DNA from: Mastigamoeba balamuthi
Lineage: Eukaryota; Evosea; Mastigamoebida; Mastigamoebidae
Assembly: GCA_902651635.1 (NCBI GenBank)
Contig: CACRSC010000032.1
Coordinates: 116,696-180,695 of the forward strand
DNA length: 64,000 bases
Reading direction: 5' to 3'
The position numbers were made by a program, and so were the translations under genes. The notes below the pieces were generated by a model that was given only the letters and a program-made list of their open reading frames with translations, made no database searches and was not told the origin of the DNA. This document shows positions 51,933-61,709 of this stretch, piece by piece (positions within the stretch are counted from its first letter, which is position 1; every line of letters starts with the position of its first letter).

Positions 51933-53526
51933 TTGTTACAGCTTCTTTTTTCTTGGCAGGCAAGGAAAGGGATCTCTTAGCCCTTGCTGGTGGAGATTTC
52001 CTGGCTGTGGACTGGACTTTTCTGGCTGGGGGACGGGACCTCTGTGGAGCTCTGGATTTCTCTGAGAAAATAGGATCAGAAAAATTATTGAAAATTTATC
52101 AAGTAAAGACTTACTGGTCTTTGTCTCAGAGCCTGCTGAAGACTCTTCACTTTCTTCACCTTCTTCACTTTCTTCACTGGCATCATCAGACTTGCTCTTA
52201 GCACTCTGATTTCCTGCTCTAGCCTGCTTGGCCTGTAGCTATGTTTGATTAAATACTTAATACTGGAAAATGTACCTCGGCCAGACGTTGCTCAGCCAGC
52301 TCTTTTATCTGTCTCTCCTCAGGAAAAATGTTATTATCCAAAAATGAGAAAAAAGTCTGTTGTATTATAAACCTTTTTGAGAGGCAGAGGTGGACTCGGT
52401 CTCTGCTGCCTTGGCTGCCTCTGCTGCCACTGCGGCCTCTGTCTGTGACCTCTGCTGCCTCCACTGCCTTGGCTGCCTCTGCTGCCTCTGCTGTCTCTGC
52501 GGCCTCTGCAGCCTTGGCTGTCTCTGCTGCCTCTGTGGCCTTCTCTGCAGACTTTCCTAACTTGGCTGTCTCTGCATCCTCTGTAGCCTTTGCTGCCTCT
52601 GCTGCCTGTGCTGTGAGTGAAAATTTAAACAAAAAACTCATTTACATTTCAGAAGTCTCCTCAGTGAAATGGCCACCTCTCATCCTTGCATCCAGATCTG
52701 AGTCAGTGCAGAGCACACACGGGTCTCTCTGGCAAAGTCCCATTCACTGAAGAAGATCTATAGAATAATGTGAGTATAAAAGCTTAGATAACAGGCTCAC
52801 ATTCTTGGCCTCATTGCCAAAGCACATGGTAATTGAGGTATCTCTGTCCCCCAGATGAAGGGTGGCCTCGTACAGCTGCCCTACCACTGGCATCTCTGTT
52901 GGTCCCTGGACCCAGTGTGCAGCCCTGTACAGAGGTGGTTTTGGTATCACCTTTCCAACTCTGCCAGGAAGATCAGGTCGAACTCCGTCATCTGAGACTT
53001 GGGGGAAGAGGGAACAACAACTTCCTTGGCCTTGTACTTGTGCTGCCCCGCTGTTGCTGAGGGGGAGAGAGTTCTTCATTTATCATAAAGGTCTTCTCCT
53101 CGAGGGGCTGTGCACTGGCTGCTGTGCCTGCTCTTCCAGTGCTGCTCCACCTGGTGCTGGTGCTGGCTGTGCCCGTGGAATCGATGTCTTGCCTGCTGAG
53201 ACCCCTGTCTTGCCCTCTCCTCTGCGCTTCTTGTGGGGTTTCTTCTTCTTCTTTTCACTCATCACCTTGGGGTTCCATGCCTCATCCTCTGCTTCTTTTG
53301 GGGATTCAAGGTCCGAGTCCTCGTCTGGCTTGAGCCTCTTTGTCAGGCCATTCTCCTTCAATCACTTCTCCAGGTTCTCCCTGCTGGTAAGTGGTACAGT
53401 GATTATGGCGTGAAGAGCCCTGATCTGATTATGTGCCTTGACATTGCGGAATGCCTAGGCAGTACATTAGAAAAGAAAACACAGAGTTATGAATACTGAG
53501 AGGGACAGAGTCCGAGCTGAGAGATA

Positions 53527-54795
53527 CAGCTCTGGTCATAAGTTTGTTAATACTCCCCCAGGTCTAAGATTTGCTCCCAAAAGCTATTTTTCCGATTTGG
53601 GATAAAATTTCCAGATATTTTAGGTCGGCGGAGATATAAATGCATTCTCCGATTGATTTGGAATTGAGATTTTTGAATCACGCCACTTTTTAAACATGGT
53701 CTTTTTGAGCGAAAAGAAACGCTGGGAGTTGTGATTCCTCCAGAAGCACAAGCTGGGCCCTCACATGACAACCAACGCCGTGGGCAAGCAGGTCAGGTGC
53801 TCTTCCCAGATCGCCAAGAAGTGGGCCGATTTCAACGGTCCCTCACGTGCTGTGGATGCCCCTTACTCCAGTGCTCCACGCAAAACTTCGGTGCAAGATG
53901 ATTCAAAAATCACCAAACTCTCAGAGCAGCATTCCACGGAGTTGTCCGCGGCTCTGGCTGGACGCCTGAAGAGGGCTCGGGTTGCTGTCTCTTCATGCAC
54001 CGTACGGCGCCGTTTGAACGCCGCTGGGTGCCGCTACAAGAAGCCGATGATCAAATTTCTCCTCTCGGCACGCCACCGCGAAGATCGCAAGATTTTCGCT
54101 CAAACTCGGTGGAACCAGAACTGGAACCAGGTCATTTTCACGGACAAGGCGTCCTTCGAGCTCTTTGGCACCCCGAGGGGAGCATGGCAGTCGAGGTCCC
54201 ACCCCTACATGGTGCGCAAAGTCAAGCACCCGGGCAAGGTGCACGTCTGGGGGTGCTTTTCAGCGGAAGGGTTCAGGTGCCTCTACACGTTCACGTGCAA
54301 CCTCAATTCCAAGAAGCTCTGTCACATCTACAATAAGGCCCTGCTGCCCAGTACCAAGAAGATGTTCGGACCCGCCCCAGGTGGCTGGGTGCTGCAGGAG
54401 GACAATGACCTGAAGCACACAAGCAAACTTGCCAAGGCCTGGAGGGCCTTCCACAACGTGAACCGCATGGCCCCGCCAGCATGCTCCCCGGACCTCAACC
54501 CAATAGAAAACGTGTGGTCTCTCCTCAAGGCTCACGTGGCATTACACCGCCCCCGGAACATCAAGGGACTGCACCGCATGCTGCACAAGGAATGGGCAAG
54601 GCTTCTTAAATCTCTCGTCCAAAAATTGGTGGCGAGTATGAATTCGCACCTGGAAAGGGTCACAGAGGCTAATGGGGACTTCACCCTCTACTAACCATCA
54701 GCACTCCCCCTCTCCTCCCTCTGGCCCTTATGACAAACAAAGTCTGTTTGCTTGTCTGTTCTGGGGGAGTATTAACTTACTTATGGCCAGGGCTG
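53527..54795 (+). mobile_element. Tc1/mariner element (1269 bases), nearly whole
   Basis: The terminal inverted repeats are 34 bases long (53527-53560 and 54762-54795) and match at 30 positions; they begin CAGCTCTGGT and end with a run of C. A TA lies on each side (53525-53526 and 54796-54797). The paralogous sequence at 38300-38330 has a single TA at this point, proving insertion with TA duplication. The element sits inside gene C copy 2. Confidence 0.97.
53765..54694 (+). CDS. Tc1-type transposase, DD34E (309 aa from first ATG after a stop)
   Basis: Catalytic residues are in place: Asp127 in IFTDKASFELFG, Asp213 in LQEDNDLKHTS and Glu248 in SPDLNPIENVW, with 34 residues between the last two. 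The GRPR-like and paired HTH region precedes it. The frame extends upstream without shift to an ATG at 53696 but is crossed by one TGA at 53732-53734 (between WEL and FLQKHKLG). Translation from 53765 would thus lack the first 23 residues, part of the first DNA-binding helix. The core is otherwise open from end to end. It catalyses cut-and-paste transposition at TA. Confidence 0.92.
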   Translation: MTTNAVGKQVRCSSQIAKKWADFNGPSRAVDAPYSSAPRKTSVQDDSKITKLSEQHSTELSAALAGRLKRARVAVSSCTVRRRLNAAGCRYKKPMIKFLLSARHREDRKIFAQTRWNQNWNQVIFTDKASFELFGTPRGAWQSRSHPYMVRKVKHPGKVHVWGCFSAEGFRCLYTFTCNLNSKKLCHIYNKALLPSTKKMFGPAPGGWVLQEDNDLKHTSKLAKAWRAFHNVNRMAPPACSPDLNPIENVWSLLKAHVALHRPRNIKGLHRMLHKEWARLLKSLVQKLVASMNSHLERVTEANGDFTLY

Positions 54796-55239
54796 TAGAT
54801 CAACTCCTTGGCTGGCAGCTTCATGCACATCTTCTTCAACTCCTCTCGGTTTCTGCCTTCATGGCACTCCACGTGATGCCCATTTCCTTGATCAGCCTGG
54901 CCTGCCTGTTTGTGTCCTTGTTTTGTGCATCAGCTTATCCCACCCTGCCTTGCTCAGTCTAAATGCTACATCTGCATTCGACCTGGGGATGATTTGCCTG
55001 TGGAACAAGTTAATTGGAAAAGAGCAAGAGTAATTTACTTTTCTTGTTTGAGGTCTCTCATCAGGGAGTAGAGCGTCGTGTGGCCTATAGTAGCAGTCAT
55101 CCTGTTCACTGCTGAGCTATACCACCAGCAGCACTCAAACGTCATGGGCTGAAAGAGATTGCAGTAGGGAAGCTTGACCTTCTTCCAGTTCTCTGGCTTC
55201 ATCTGATCCTCGTGCTCCTCAAACATCATTGGCTCCAGA

Positions 55240-55640
55240 ATTGTGGCAGTTAAGAGGTGTCGCAAAAGTGAAAGTTGAGAGATGTTGCAAAAGTGACAGT
55301 TGAGAGATGTCACCAAATGCAAGGAAAAAGTAACATGAATGCAACAAAAAGTACCATTTGAGTAGCAACCCAGCTGATGATCCAATAGCAACAGTTAAAA
55401 AGTGTCTTGAAAGCAACAGTTGAAAAGTGTCTTGAAAGTGACAGTTGAAAAGTGTTGCAAAAGCAACAGTTACAAAGTGTCACGATAGTGACAGTTAAAA
55501 GTATTGCAAAAGTGACAGTTACAAAGTGTCACAATAGCAACAGTCAAAAGTGTCATGAAAGTAACAGTCAAAAAGTGTTGCTTTAGTGATAGTTACAAAG
55601 TGTTGCTTTAGTAACAGTTGAAAGAAATCACTGTTAAAAC
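55240..55640. repeat. Minisatellite array, left arm (about 24-base unit)
   Basis: Degenerate units of the form GACAGTTGAAAAGTGTCNNNAAA are repeated some 14 times with an interruption at 55315-55380. The array at 58015-58350 is the same unit in the opposite orientation. Confidence 0.9.
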
Positions 55641-55739
55641 AGATGAAAGAAGTTATTACCTTCTTTCTCCTCCCTCTTTTCCTTCTTCTTCTGTGATTTC
55701 TGAGATATATTTAAGAATGTTGAGAAAGGTTCAAGAAAG

Positions 55740-56860
55740 GTTCACAGTTGGGTGTGGGGTGTGAGTAAATGGCAAACCTCAGCCCCTACTGTTGCTAGTG
55801 CTTCTGGAGAGGATAACGATGACAGTGGAGGTGCTTCTGCTGGTGCTGGGGTCTCTGTGAGGGATATCCTCTGTTTTCGAAACTGAGTTATCCGTAGGAC
55901 ATCGGATAAGCACCAAAAATAAAGGCAATTTATCCGTGCAGTACACAAAGGTAGAAACAATCTCAGATGTGAGTAGTTTCATTGATGAATACCAAGGTGA
56001 CAGCTATGAACTGCAATAGCAATCCAGACCATGTATCCCTGCTGTTCAGGATCTTCATCCCATGGATTATGCAGGCTGCTTCACATATTCTTCATTGATG
56101 CAAAAACACTTTCAACACGGGCACGGGCATGTTTAACAGCAGCATTATGACGTTTTTTCTCCTCTGTCAGAGTTTAAAGTCCTTTTCCACGCTTTCCCTC
56201 GTGAGGTGAAAGAGCATAGGGAGTATAAATCTTTGGGAAATTGGTCATCTTGGAACCTGCACTGAAGTGACAATCACCAATTACAATATCCTGTTGAACA
56301 TGCTCTCGTATCCAATCTGCATGATGACGGAGCCATTCAGCATCACGTACCTTTGGACTGTATGGTCCCATACTGCTCGTACACGACAACAAGCATCTGT
56401 TCATACCATGTATCAATTTGCTGGACGTTTGTCCTTTTCACTCCAGTAATCACTTTTTCCTTCTCTCTGTGCATGATAAGGTAAATTCAAACATGAAATT
56501 CATACTTCCTTCCGATGCCATAGTGGAATGTCTGTAGAATCCATCCAGAGAGTGACTCCAATAACTGGAGGAATAAACTCAATTCTTCTTGCTGCAGTAA
56601 CTCGACTTTCTAAACTGCCAAGTGTAATTTGCATTTCTGACCAGGGTTGAAGTGCTAGATGAGTCCGATTAAGATTAACAATGAAGGTGTCATTGCTGCA
56701 CTGATACCACTGCCTGATACCCTTGCGGAGCTTATTGATGCCCACATTATACATATCACGAAAAAGTGTTATTTCCACCCAAATTCTCACGAGGTCAGTG
56801 GACCGGACCATTCCATTAAGCAGTGGGCCCTGGTGCTCTGCTGCACGGATCATCTTGGCA
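55740..56860 (-). mobile_element. Second Harbinger/IS5-type transposase, decayed
   Basis: Minus strand: YQCSNDTFIVNLNRTHLAL, then IPPVIGVTLWMDSTDIPLW (first Asp), QQDIVIGDCHFSAGSK (second Asp), then HNAAVKHARARVESVFASMK (the R..VE..F..MK block with the catalytic Glu). This is the DDE_Tnp_4 triad in order. The parts are separated by frame changes and stops (for example after FASMKNM), so it is inactive. It is more distant from the 48.8 kb transposase than a recent copy would be. It is flanked by inverted minisatellite arrays that probably mark the element ends. Confidence 0.7.
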
Positions 56861-56907
56861 AGTAGGGCAACACCGAGAATATTACGCAGAGTTACTTGTA
56901 TAGCTCA

Positions 56908-57458
56908 CCGAGAGAGCAGTCTGTTGTTGGTCTTTTCTCTGGCCATGAGTTCCAGCACGGATAAGTCCCATTATTTATGAACTGATATCCGGTCAGATAC
57001 AGATAAGTCACTGCAAAATAATACCAGATATCCCTCTGTGGTCTTCTCAGGCTGTAGCACCTCTGCCAGCCTCTTCAGCAGAGGTGGGGCAGCATGTTGC
57101 GCAGGTGTTTTCTCTGTGAAAAAGACTCGAAAAATCTCAAGATTTGTATATCTCTTTCTATAAAATCAACAAATATCATGATATTCATATCTTTTCACTA
57201 TCTCTTATAGCATTTCTAAGTTTGACTGCACTCAGTGACATCAATTTGCCTTTCAAAATCCTTTATTCAAATCCTAAATGGCTAGGCACACAGGGAAAAA
57301 TACACACTGTGACAACTGCGGCAGCAAGCTTAGCAGGAGTGCCTGCAAGAGAACAGCAGAAACTGTTCACATACAGGTCAGCTAAAAATAGTGCCCAATA
57401 CTGTTTTGTAATTACACAATTGATTGTATTTCATTTTAGATATTTATTAATTAGTTTT
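56908..57458. repeat. 551-base segment duplicated across an assembly N (first copy)
   Basis: Identical to 57460-58010. The two copies are separated only by the N at 57459, and the first ends exactly at it. This is the pattern of two contig ends overlapping without being merged, not a biological repeat. Confidence 0.95.
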
Positions 57459-57459
57459 N

Positions 57460-58010
57460 CCGAGAGAGCAGTCTGTTGTTGGTCTTTTCTCTGGCCATGA
57501 GTTCCAGCACGGATAAGTCCCATTATTTATGAACTGATATCCGGTCAGATACAGATAAGTCACTGCAAAATAATACCAGATATCCCTCTGTGGTCTTCTC
57601 AGGCTGTAGCACCTCTGCCAGCCTCTTCAGCAGAGGTGGGGCAGCATGTTGCGCAGGTGTTTTCTCTGTGAAAAAGACTCGAAAAATCTCAAGATTTGTA
57701 TATCTCTTTCTATAAAATCAACAAATATCATGATATTCATATCTTTTCACTATCTCTTATAGCATTTCTAAGTTTGACTGCACTCAGTGACATCAATTTG
57801 CCTTTCAAAATCCTTTATTCAAATCCTAAATGGCTAGGCACACAGGGAAAAATACACACTGTGACAACTGCGGCAGCAAGCTTAGCAGGAGTGCCTGCAA
57901 GAGAACAGCAGAAACTGTTCACATACAGGTCAGCTAAAAATAGTGCCCAATACTGTTTTGTAATTACACAATTGATTGTATTTCATTTTAGATATTTATT
58001 AATTAGTTTT
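57460..58010. repeat. 551-base segment duplicated across an assembly N (second copy)
   Basis: See 56908-57458. If merged, the Harbinger-2 locus would be about 552 bases shorter. Confidence 0.95.
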
Positions 58011-58014
58011 TTAC

Positions 58015-58350
58015 AGATTTTTACTATTACTTTTGACTGTCACTTTCACAACACTTTTCAACTGTCACTTTCAAGACACTTTTCAACTGTCGCTATTGCG
58101 ACACTTTTAACTGTTGCTAAAGTGACACTTTGTAACTGTTGCTTTCGTAACACTTTTCAACTGTCACTTTTGTGATACTTTTCAACTGTTGCTTTTGTGA
58201 CACTTTTGACTGTTACTTTCACGACACTTTTTACTGTTGCTAAAGCAACACTTTGTAACTCACTTTTAATACACTTTTTAACTGTTGCTTTCATACCACT
58301 TTTAACTGTAGCTAATGTGACACTTTTACTATCACTTATGTGAATCACTT
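58015..58350. repeat. Minisatellite array, right arm (inverted relative to left)
   Basis: Thirteen degenerate units of AACTGTYRCTTTNNNGACACTTTTC. With the array at 55240-55640 it forms a pair of inverted terminal arrays around the second Harbinger-type transposase. Confidence 0.9.
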
Positions 58351-58394
58351 TTTCAGAGGTGGTCCAACAGCAACAACTTTGTTGGAACTGCTGC

Positions 58395-60100
58395 ACTTGT
58401 TCAGGATGGGATTCAAGGACATCCAGTTGACATACCAGCTACTTGCACAACTTCCCTGCTGTTCTTCATGCTATTCTTCACTCAATCCTTTCTTACTCTT
58501 ATCTGTGAGTTTACCAATTAAAGAGTCCTAGAGAAACTGGCATCGCCAACGAATCTGCCTATGCTCAGTCAGCCTGGATGCTGGGCTGCTATTGATTGGA
58601 AGGGCTTCTAGGCTTTATAGCCATTGTACTGTATAGCAGGCATTATAATCTCTCTCTGCATAAGCTGTGGAGCACAGGACAGGGCATTGATTGTATAAAG
58701 TGTAGTATGTCACGGCAGAGGTTTGTGGATATCAAAAATAAGCTGCACTTTGCTCCAACCAGATCTGCAAGTGATGATAGAAAGAATTTTCTTTTAAGAC
58801 CCTTTCTTCTGATGTTCAACACTGCTGCTAAGATGTTCTGGATACCTGGTCAGCACAATACCATTAACGATACAATATGCAGTCATAAAAACAGATGTGC
58901 TCTTTACTCTTATGATGGCAGAGGAAAACCACATCCAAATGGAAAGATCTTGGACATTCTGGTAAATGACAACTACATCTGGCACATTTCACTAAGGGAT
59001 GTAGATGAAAACCCCCAAGGGCAGGTAATCTGCAAATCATTGTTCCTTCTCAACACTCTCAGGTTCTTCTGCACAGAACACAGTCCTTATGCCTGACTCT
59101 TCCTCGTCCTGGCTATCTCCTGTGCATAGATCAGGGCTACTCCACATGGGAGACTGCCCAATGGCTTCATGCAAATGACTGGGGATTCACCATTTCCATG
59201 ACAGCCAGGTCTCCTTCCTGGCTCTGGGCAAATGGGCTGTGCTCCTCCAAGCTCAAGCAGGACGAAATGCGATTTTCTGTCTTCCCTGATGGTTCCTTGG
59301 CCTCTCTGGCCTGGAGAGACAATGGCGAAGTCCATCTTCTCACAAACCTGATTCCTGCTGATACTGTATGCCTCTGTCTCACCAGACCCAAGAAGAGGGG
59401 AACCTCTTATGAAAAGCAGTGAAAAGAGGTCTCTGCCATAGCAGAGTGGTACAGGAGTGAATATCGTGCTGTTGATGCTGTAAATGCCAGGTCTGGGTTA
59501 CTTAACTCCCGTCACTACAGACAGCTCAAGTGGACTATGCCTAACTTCCACCTTATTGTTATGCTTTGGAACCAGAATGCTTATCATCTTTATTGCATGC
59601 AAAACAAAAGTAAGGTATCAATGAATGCCTTCACTGATGTTTTTGTTCATGATTCTCTCTTTCAAATGGTTCAGCACACACACTACTATTACAAGCCATC
59701 ATTCAGCTCCTGTATTCCCTCAGATGCCCAGTTGGGCCATGCTTGCCACAGGATCTGCCGTGTCTCCTCTTCCCGTTACTGCTCCTTTTGCTGGTTCACA
59801 AAGAGAAAGAGGTCTTTAAGCAACTACCTGTGCACCAAATGCAGGCTGATGCTTCACAGGAAATGTGTGTCACTTCACAACACCACACTGGTCAGGAACA
59901 GCAAGACTTGTACTACAAAAATCAAAAGTCAGATTATTCAAGAGAAAAACAAAGTTAGTAGTCCCAGCTGTCCCTGTAACAGACACCATCATCACACCCA
60001 GAAACAAGAAAAGCAGAGGCTTCGGTGGTCGCTCTGTTATAACATCTTCTTCCTTCAAGCCTACTACCATTCTGTCATCTTTTTCAGTGGCTAGGCCTCC
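58395..60100 (+). mobile_element. piggyBac transposase, decayed (fourth locus)
   Basis: Plus strand, in order: LFFMLFFTQSFLTLICEFTN (N-terminal block), GLLGFIAIVLYSRHYNLSLH and MSRQRFVDIKNKLHFA (58596-58760), INDTICSHKNRCALYSY with GKPHPNGK (core, first Asp), CIDQGYSTWETAQWLHANDW (DN-FS region) and LKWTMPNFHLIVMLWNQNAY. A C-terminal zinc domain follows: RYCSFCWFTKRKRSLSNYLC, then TKCRLMLHRKCVSLH. The segments fall in different frames with several stops. The family is clear from the order and the Cys/His end. Confidence 0.8.
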
Positions 60101-60766
60101 TCTTGCTCAAGTTCAGTTGCCTTTCTCATTCAGAAGAGCTAATCTGCCCTATAACCACAATAACTGCTGCCATCTGAGCAGTGCTGTTATTGGTTTCTAT
60201 TCGGGCCTGTGTCAGAACCCTGCTGGACTACAGTTGCTTTCTGCTCCACCTACATGCCAGAGTATGGCTGTGTTGCAGCAGATTCATCAACAGAGGTTCA
60301 CTCAGTCCTCTTTCGGTGAGCTCTACTATGGTCCCTGTGGTTCCAGGCCAATGCCTATGCAGTCACCTGACATTTGGTTCTCTGCTTTTAGGCCTGCTAT
60401 ACAATTTCAGTGTGACATTTCAGGAACATGTCCCATTCACGGGCCAATTGTATGTTAAAGGCCATTCTTGTCGGCAAATTCAGATGTGGCCAATCCCCTT
60501 CAGGCCATCAGGTTGTACATAGAACATGGTCATAACATGCACTGCAATGCACCCATTGACATTGATCCATCTGCTGATGTAGCAGCAGATGCACAGTGTC
60601 GCTGCATGCTGGACATCAACACAACACACTACACATTCTCTTCTCTTGTTATCTTTGTCAACCAGACAACACATCAGAACCCCTTTATTTTCACAGTACC
60701 ACACATGTTTCAGCTGAACTACACATCAGCAATTTTTCTGCTGATCAATTTTTGTTCAAATATTTT

Positions 60767-60927
60767 GTCGTTTTAAAACAACATTCTCTGTTTTTTCAAT
60801 TTCAAAATGTAGTTTTAAAACGACATTTTTTCATACTTGGTTTTTCTTTGAAACTGGTAAAATGGTACGTTTGGCTGCAAAGACATATGCCAGCAGCACA
60901 TAGCATATGCCACCAGCATATAAATAT
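60767..60927. repeat. Shared AT-rich block, inverted copy, with TATGCC palindromes
   Basis: Reverse complement of the block at 50767-50900, with GTTTTAAAACGAC palindromes and AACTGGTAAAATGG. Palindromic TATGCC units follow at 60885-60927. Confidence 0.8.
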
Positions 60928-60960
60928 TTCACACAACCTTCACTAATCATTGTTAAACCA

Positions 60961-61515
60961 CAGAAAGAGCGTGAGAAGACTCTGCAGTTAGCACTGCAGT
61001 CCATTCAGTCCCTCAGCACACGTACGAAGGACCTGGTAGCACTGAATCAGAAATCTCAGGACGAGATGAAGAGGCTGACTGCCGAAATCACCCCTGCTGC
61101 TGGACCAGGTCTTCTCATTCCAGCACAGCAGCAGGACCAGATCATAAAGGGCTGGGAGGCTGTGAGGGCCAAGTTGAAGGAGAAGATCACCACATACAAG
61201 AAGGAGCAGGTCAGGGTGACCAACGAGATGCACAAGAAGCACGTGCTCATTGCACTAAGGAATCTCCTCACAGAACAGTATTCGGAGCAGAACAACCCAA
61301 ACTTATCTGTTAAGCCAACAAGTGGGCAGGCACAGTATATGAGCATTGTGCATCCTCACCTGGAACGACCTGGACCTGTGGATTTCAGTAACTGTCATGT
61401 TCAGAATGCAGTCACCCTCGTACTGCCCTGCAGCAGCCCCAGCACTGCTGAGCTGCTGCTGATCCTTGCCACTCACAGAGGATCCAGTGCCTTCCATGTG
61501 CGCCAAGTGATATGA
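60961..61515 (+). CDS. Coiled-coil protein, 3' exon only, unrecognised
   Basis: It opens after an acceptor (CCACAG) and runs 184 codons to a TGA. Most of it is a charged helix (REKTLQLALQSIQSLSTRTK, then AVRAKLKEKITTYKKEQVRV) with heptad spacing, followed by a Ser-rich end. No upstream exon was found. Its position right after the inverted shared block suggests it belongs to the same element family as genes C and D. Confidence 0.45.
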   Translation, partial: QKEREKTLQLALQSIQSLSTRTKDLVALNQKSQDEMKRLTAEITPAAGPGLLIPAQQQDQIIKGWEAVRAKLKEKITTYKKEQVRVTNEMHKKHVLIALRNLLTEQYSEQNNPNLSVKPTSGQAQYMSIVHPHLERPGPVDFSNCHVQNAVTLVLPCSSPSTAELLLILATHRGSSAFHVRQVI

Positions 61516-61709
61516 GTGCTGTTGACACCCGGCCCTTCTGGTGGTCCCGTGGGCAACGAGTAGCTTTGCTGAAAAACGTCACGTTGGCACAGCCCACTTC
61601 CCAATTTGGCAGTCAGACATAGAATGTTGCATTATGAGCACCTCCACTTGCCATGCATTACCCACAACCTGCATTCTGCAGGACTCCACACAGTCTGTAT
61701 TTGCATTAT

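Larger units (their letters stand above)
51895..55210 (-). pseudogene. Element gene C, copy 2, interrupted by a Tc1/mariner insertion
   Basis: Minus strand. The first recognisable exon (about 55210-55040) has MMFEEHEDQMKPENWKKVK and a Trp/Tyr-rich stretch ending LYSLMRDL. Next is an HMG-box-like exon (AFRLSKAGWDKLM), then, beyond the Tc1 insertion, a Lys-rich exon (SEKKKKKPHKKRRG) and PGRVGKVIPKPPLYRAAHWV. Further on come an Ala/Glu repeat exon (52390-52620, about 20 AAEAAK-like units) and a basic end IPRKRKR with stop at 51895. Frameshifts are present in the HMG-like exon. It is convergent with the Harbinger-type transposase. It may be a nuclear DNA-binding accessory protein. The family was not recognised. 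Confidence 0.5.

Noticed and set aside
50330-53734. TGA read as an amino acid (alternative code)
   Set aside because: Two element frames continue past TGA, but well-supported host genes (cyclases, PIF1, the coiled-coil gene's neighbours) end at TGA in the expected place, so standard code with decayed or shortened element genes is simpler.
56908-58010. Biological tandem repeat of 551 bases
   Set aside because: The copies abut a single N and are identical, which fits an unmerged contig overlap.
55240-58350. Possible CRISPR-like array
   Set aside because: Units are degenerate, there are no unique spacers of even length, the arrays are inverted copies, and the genome is eukaryotic.
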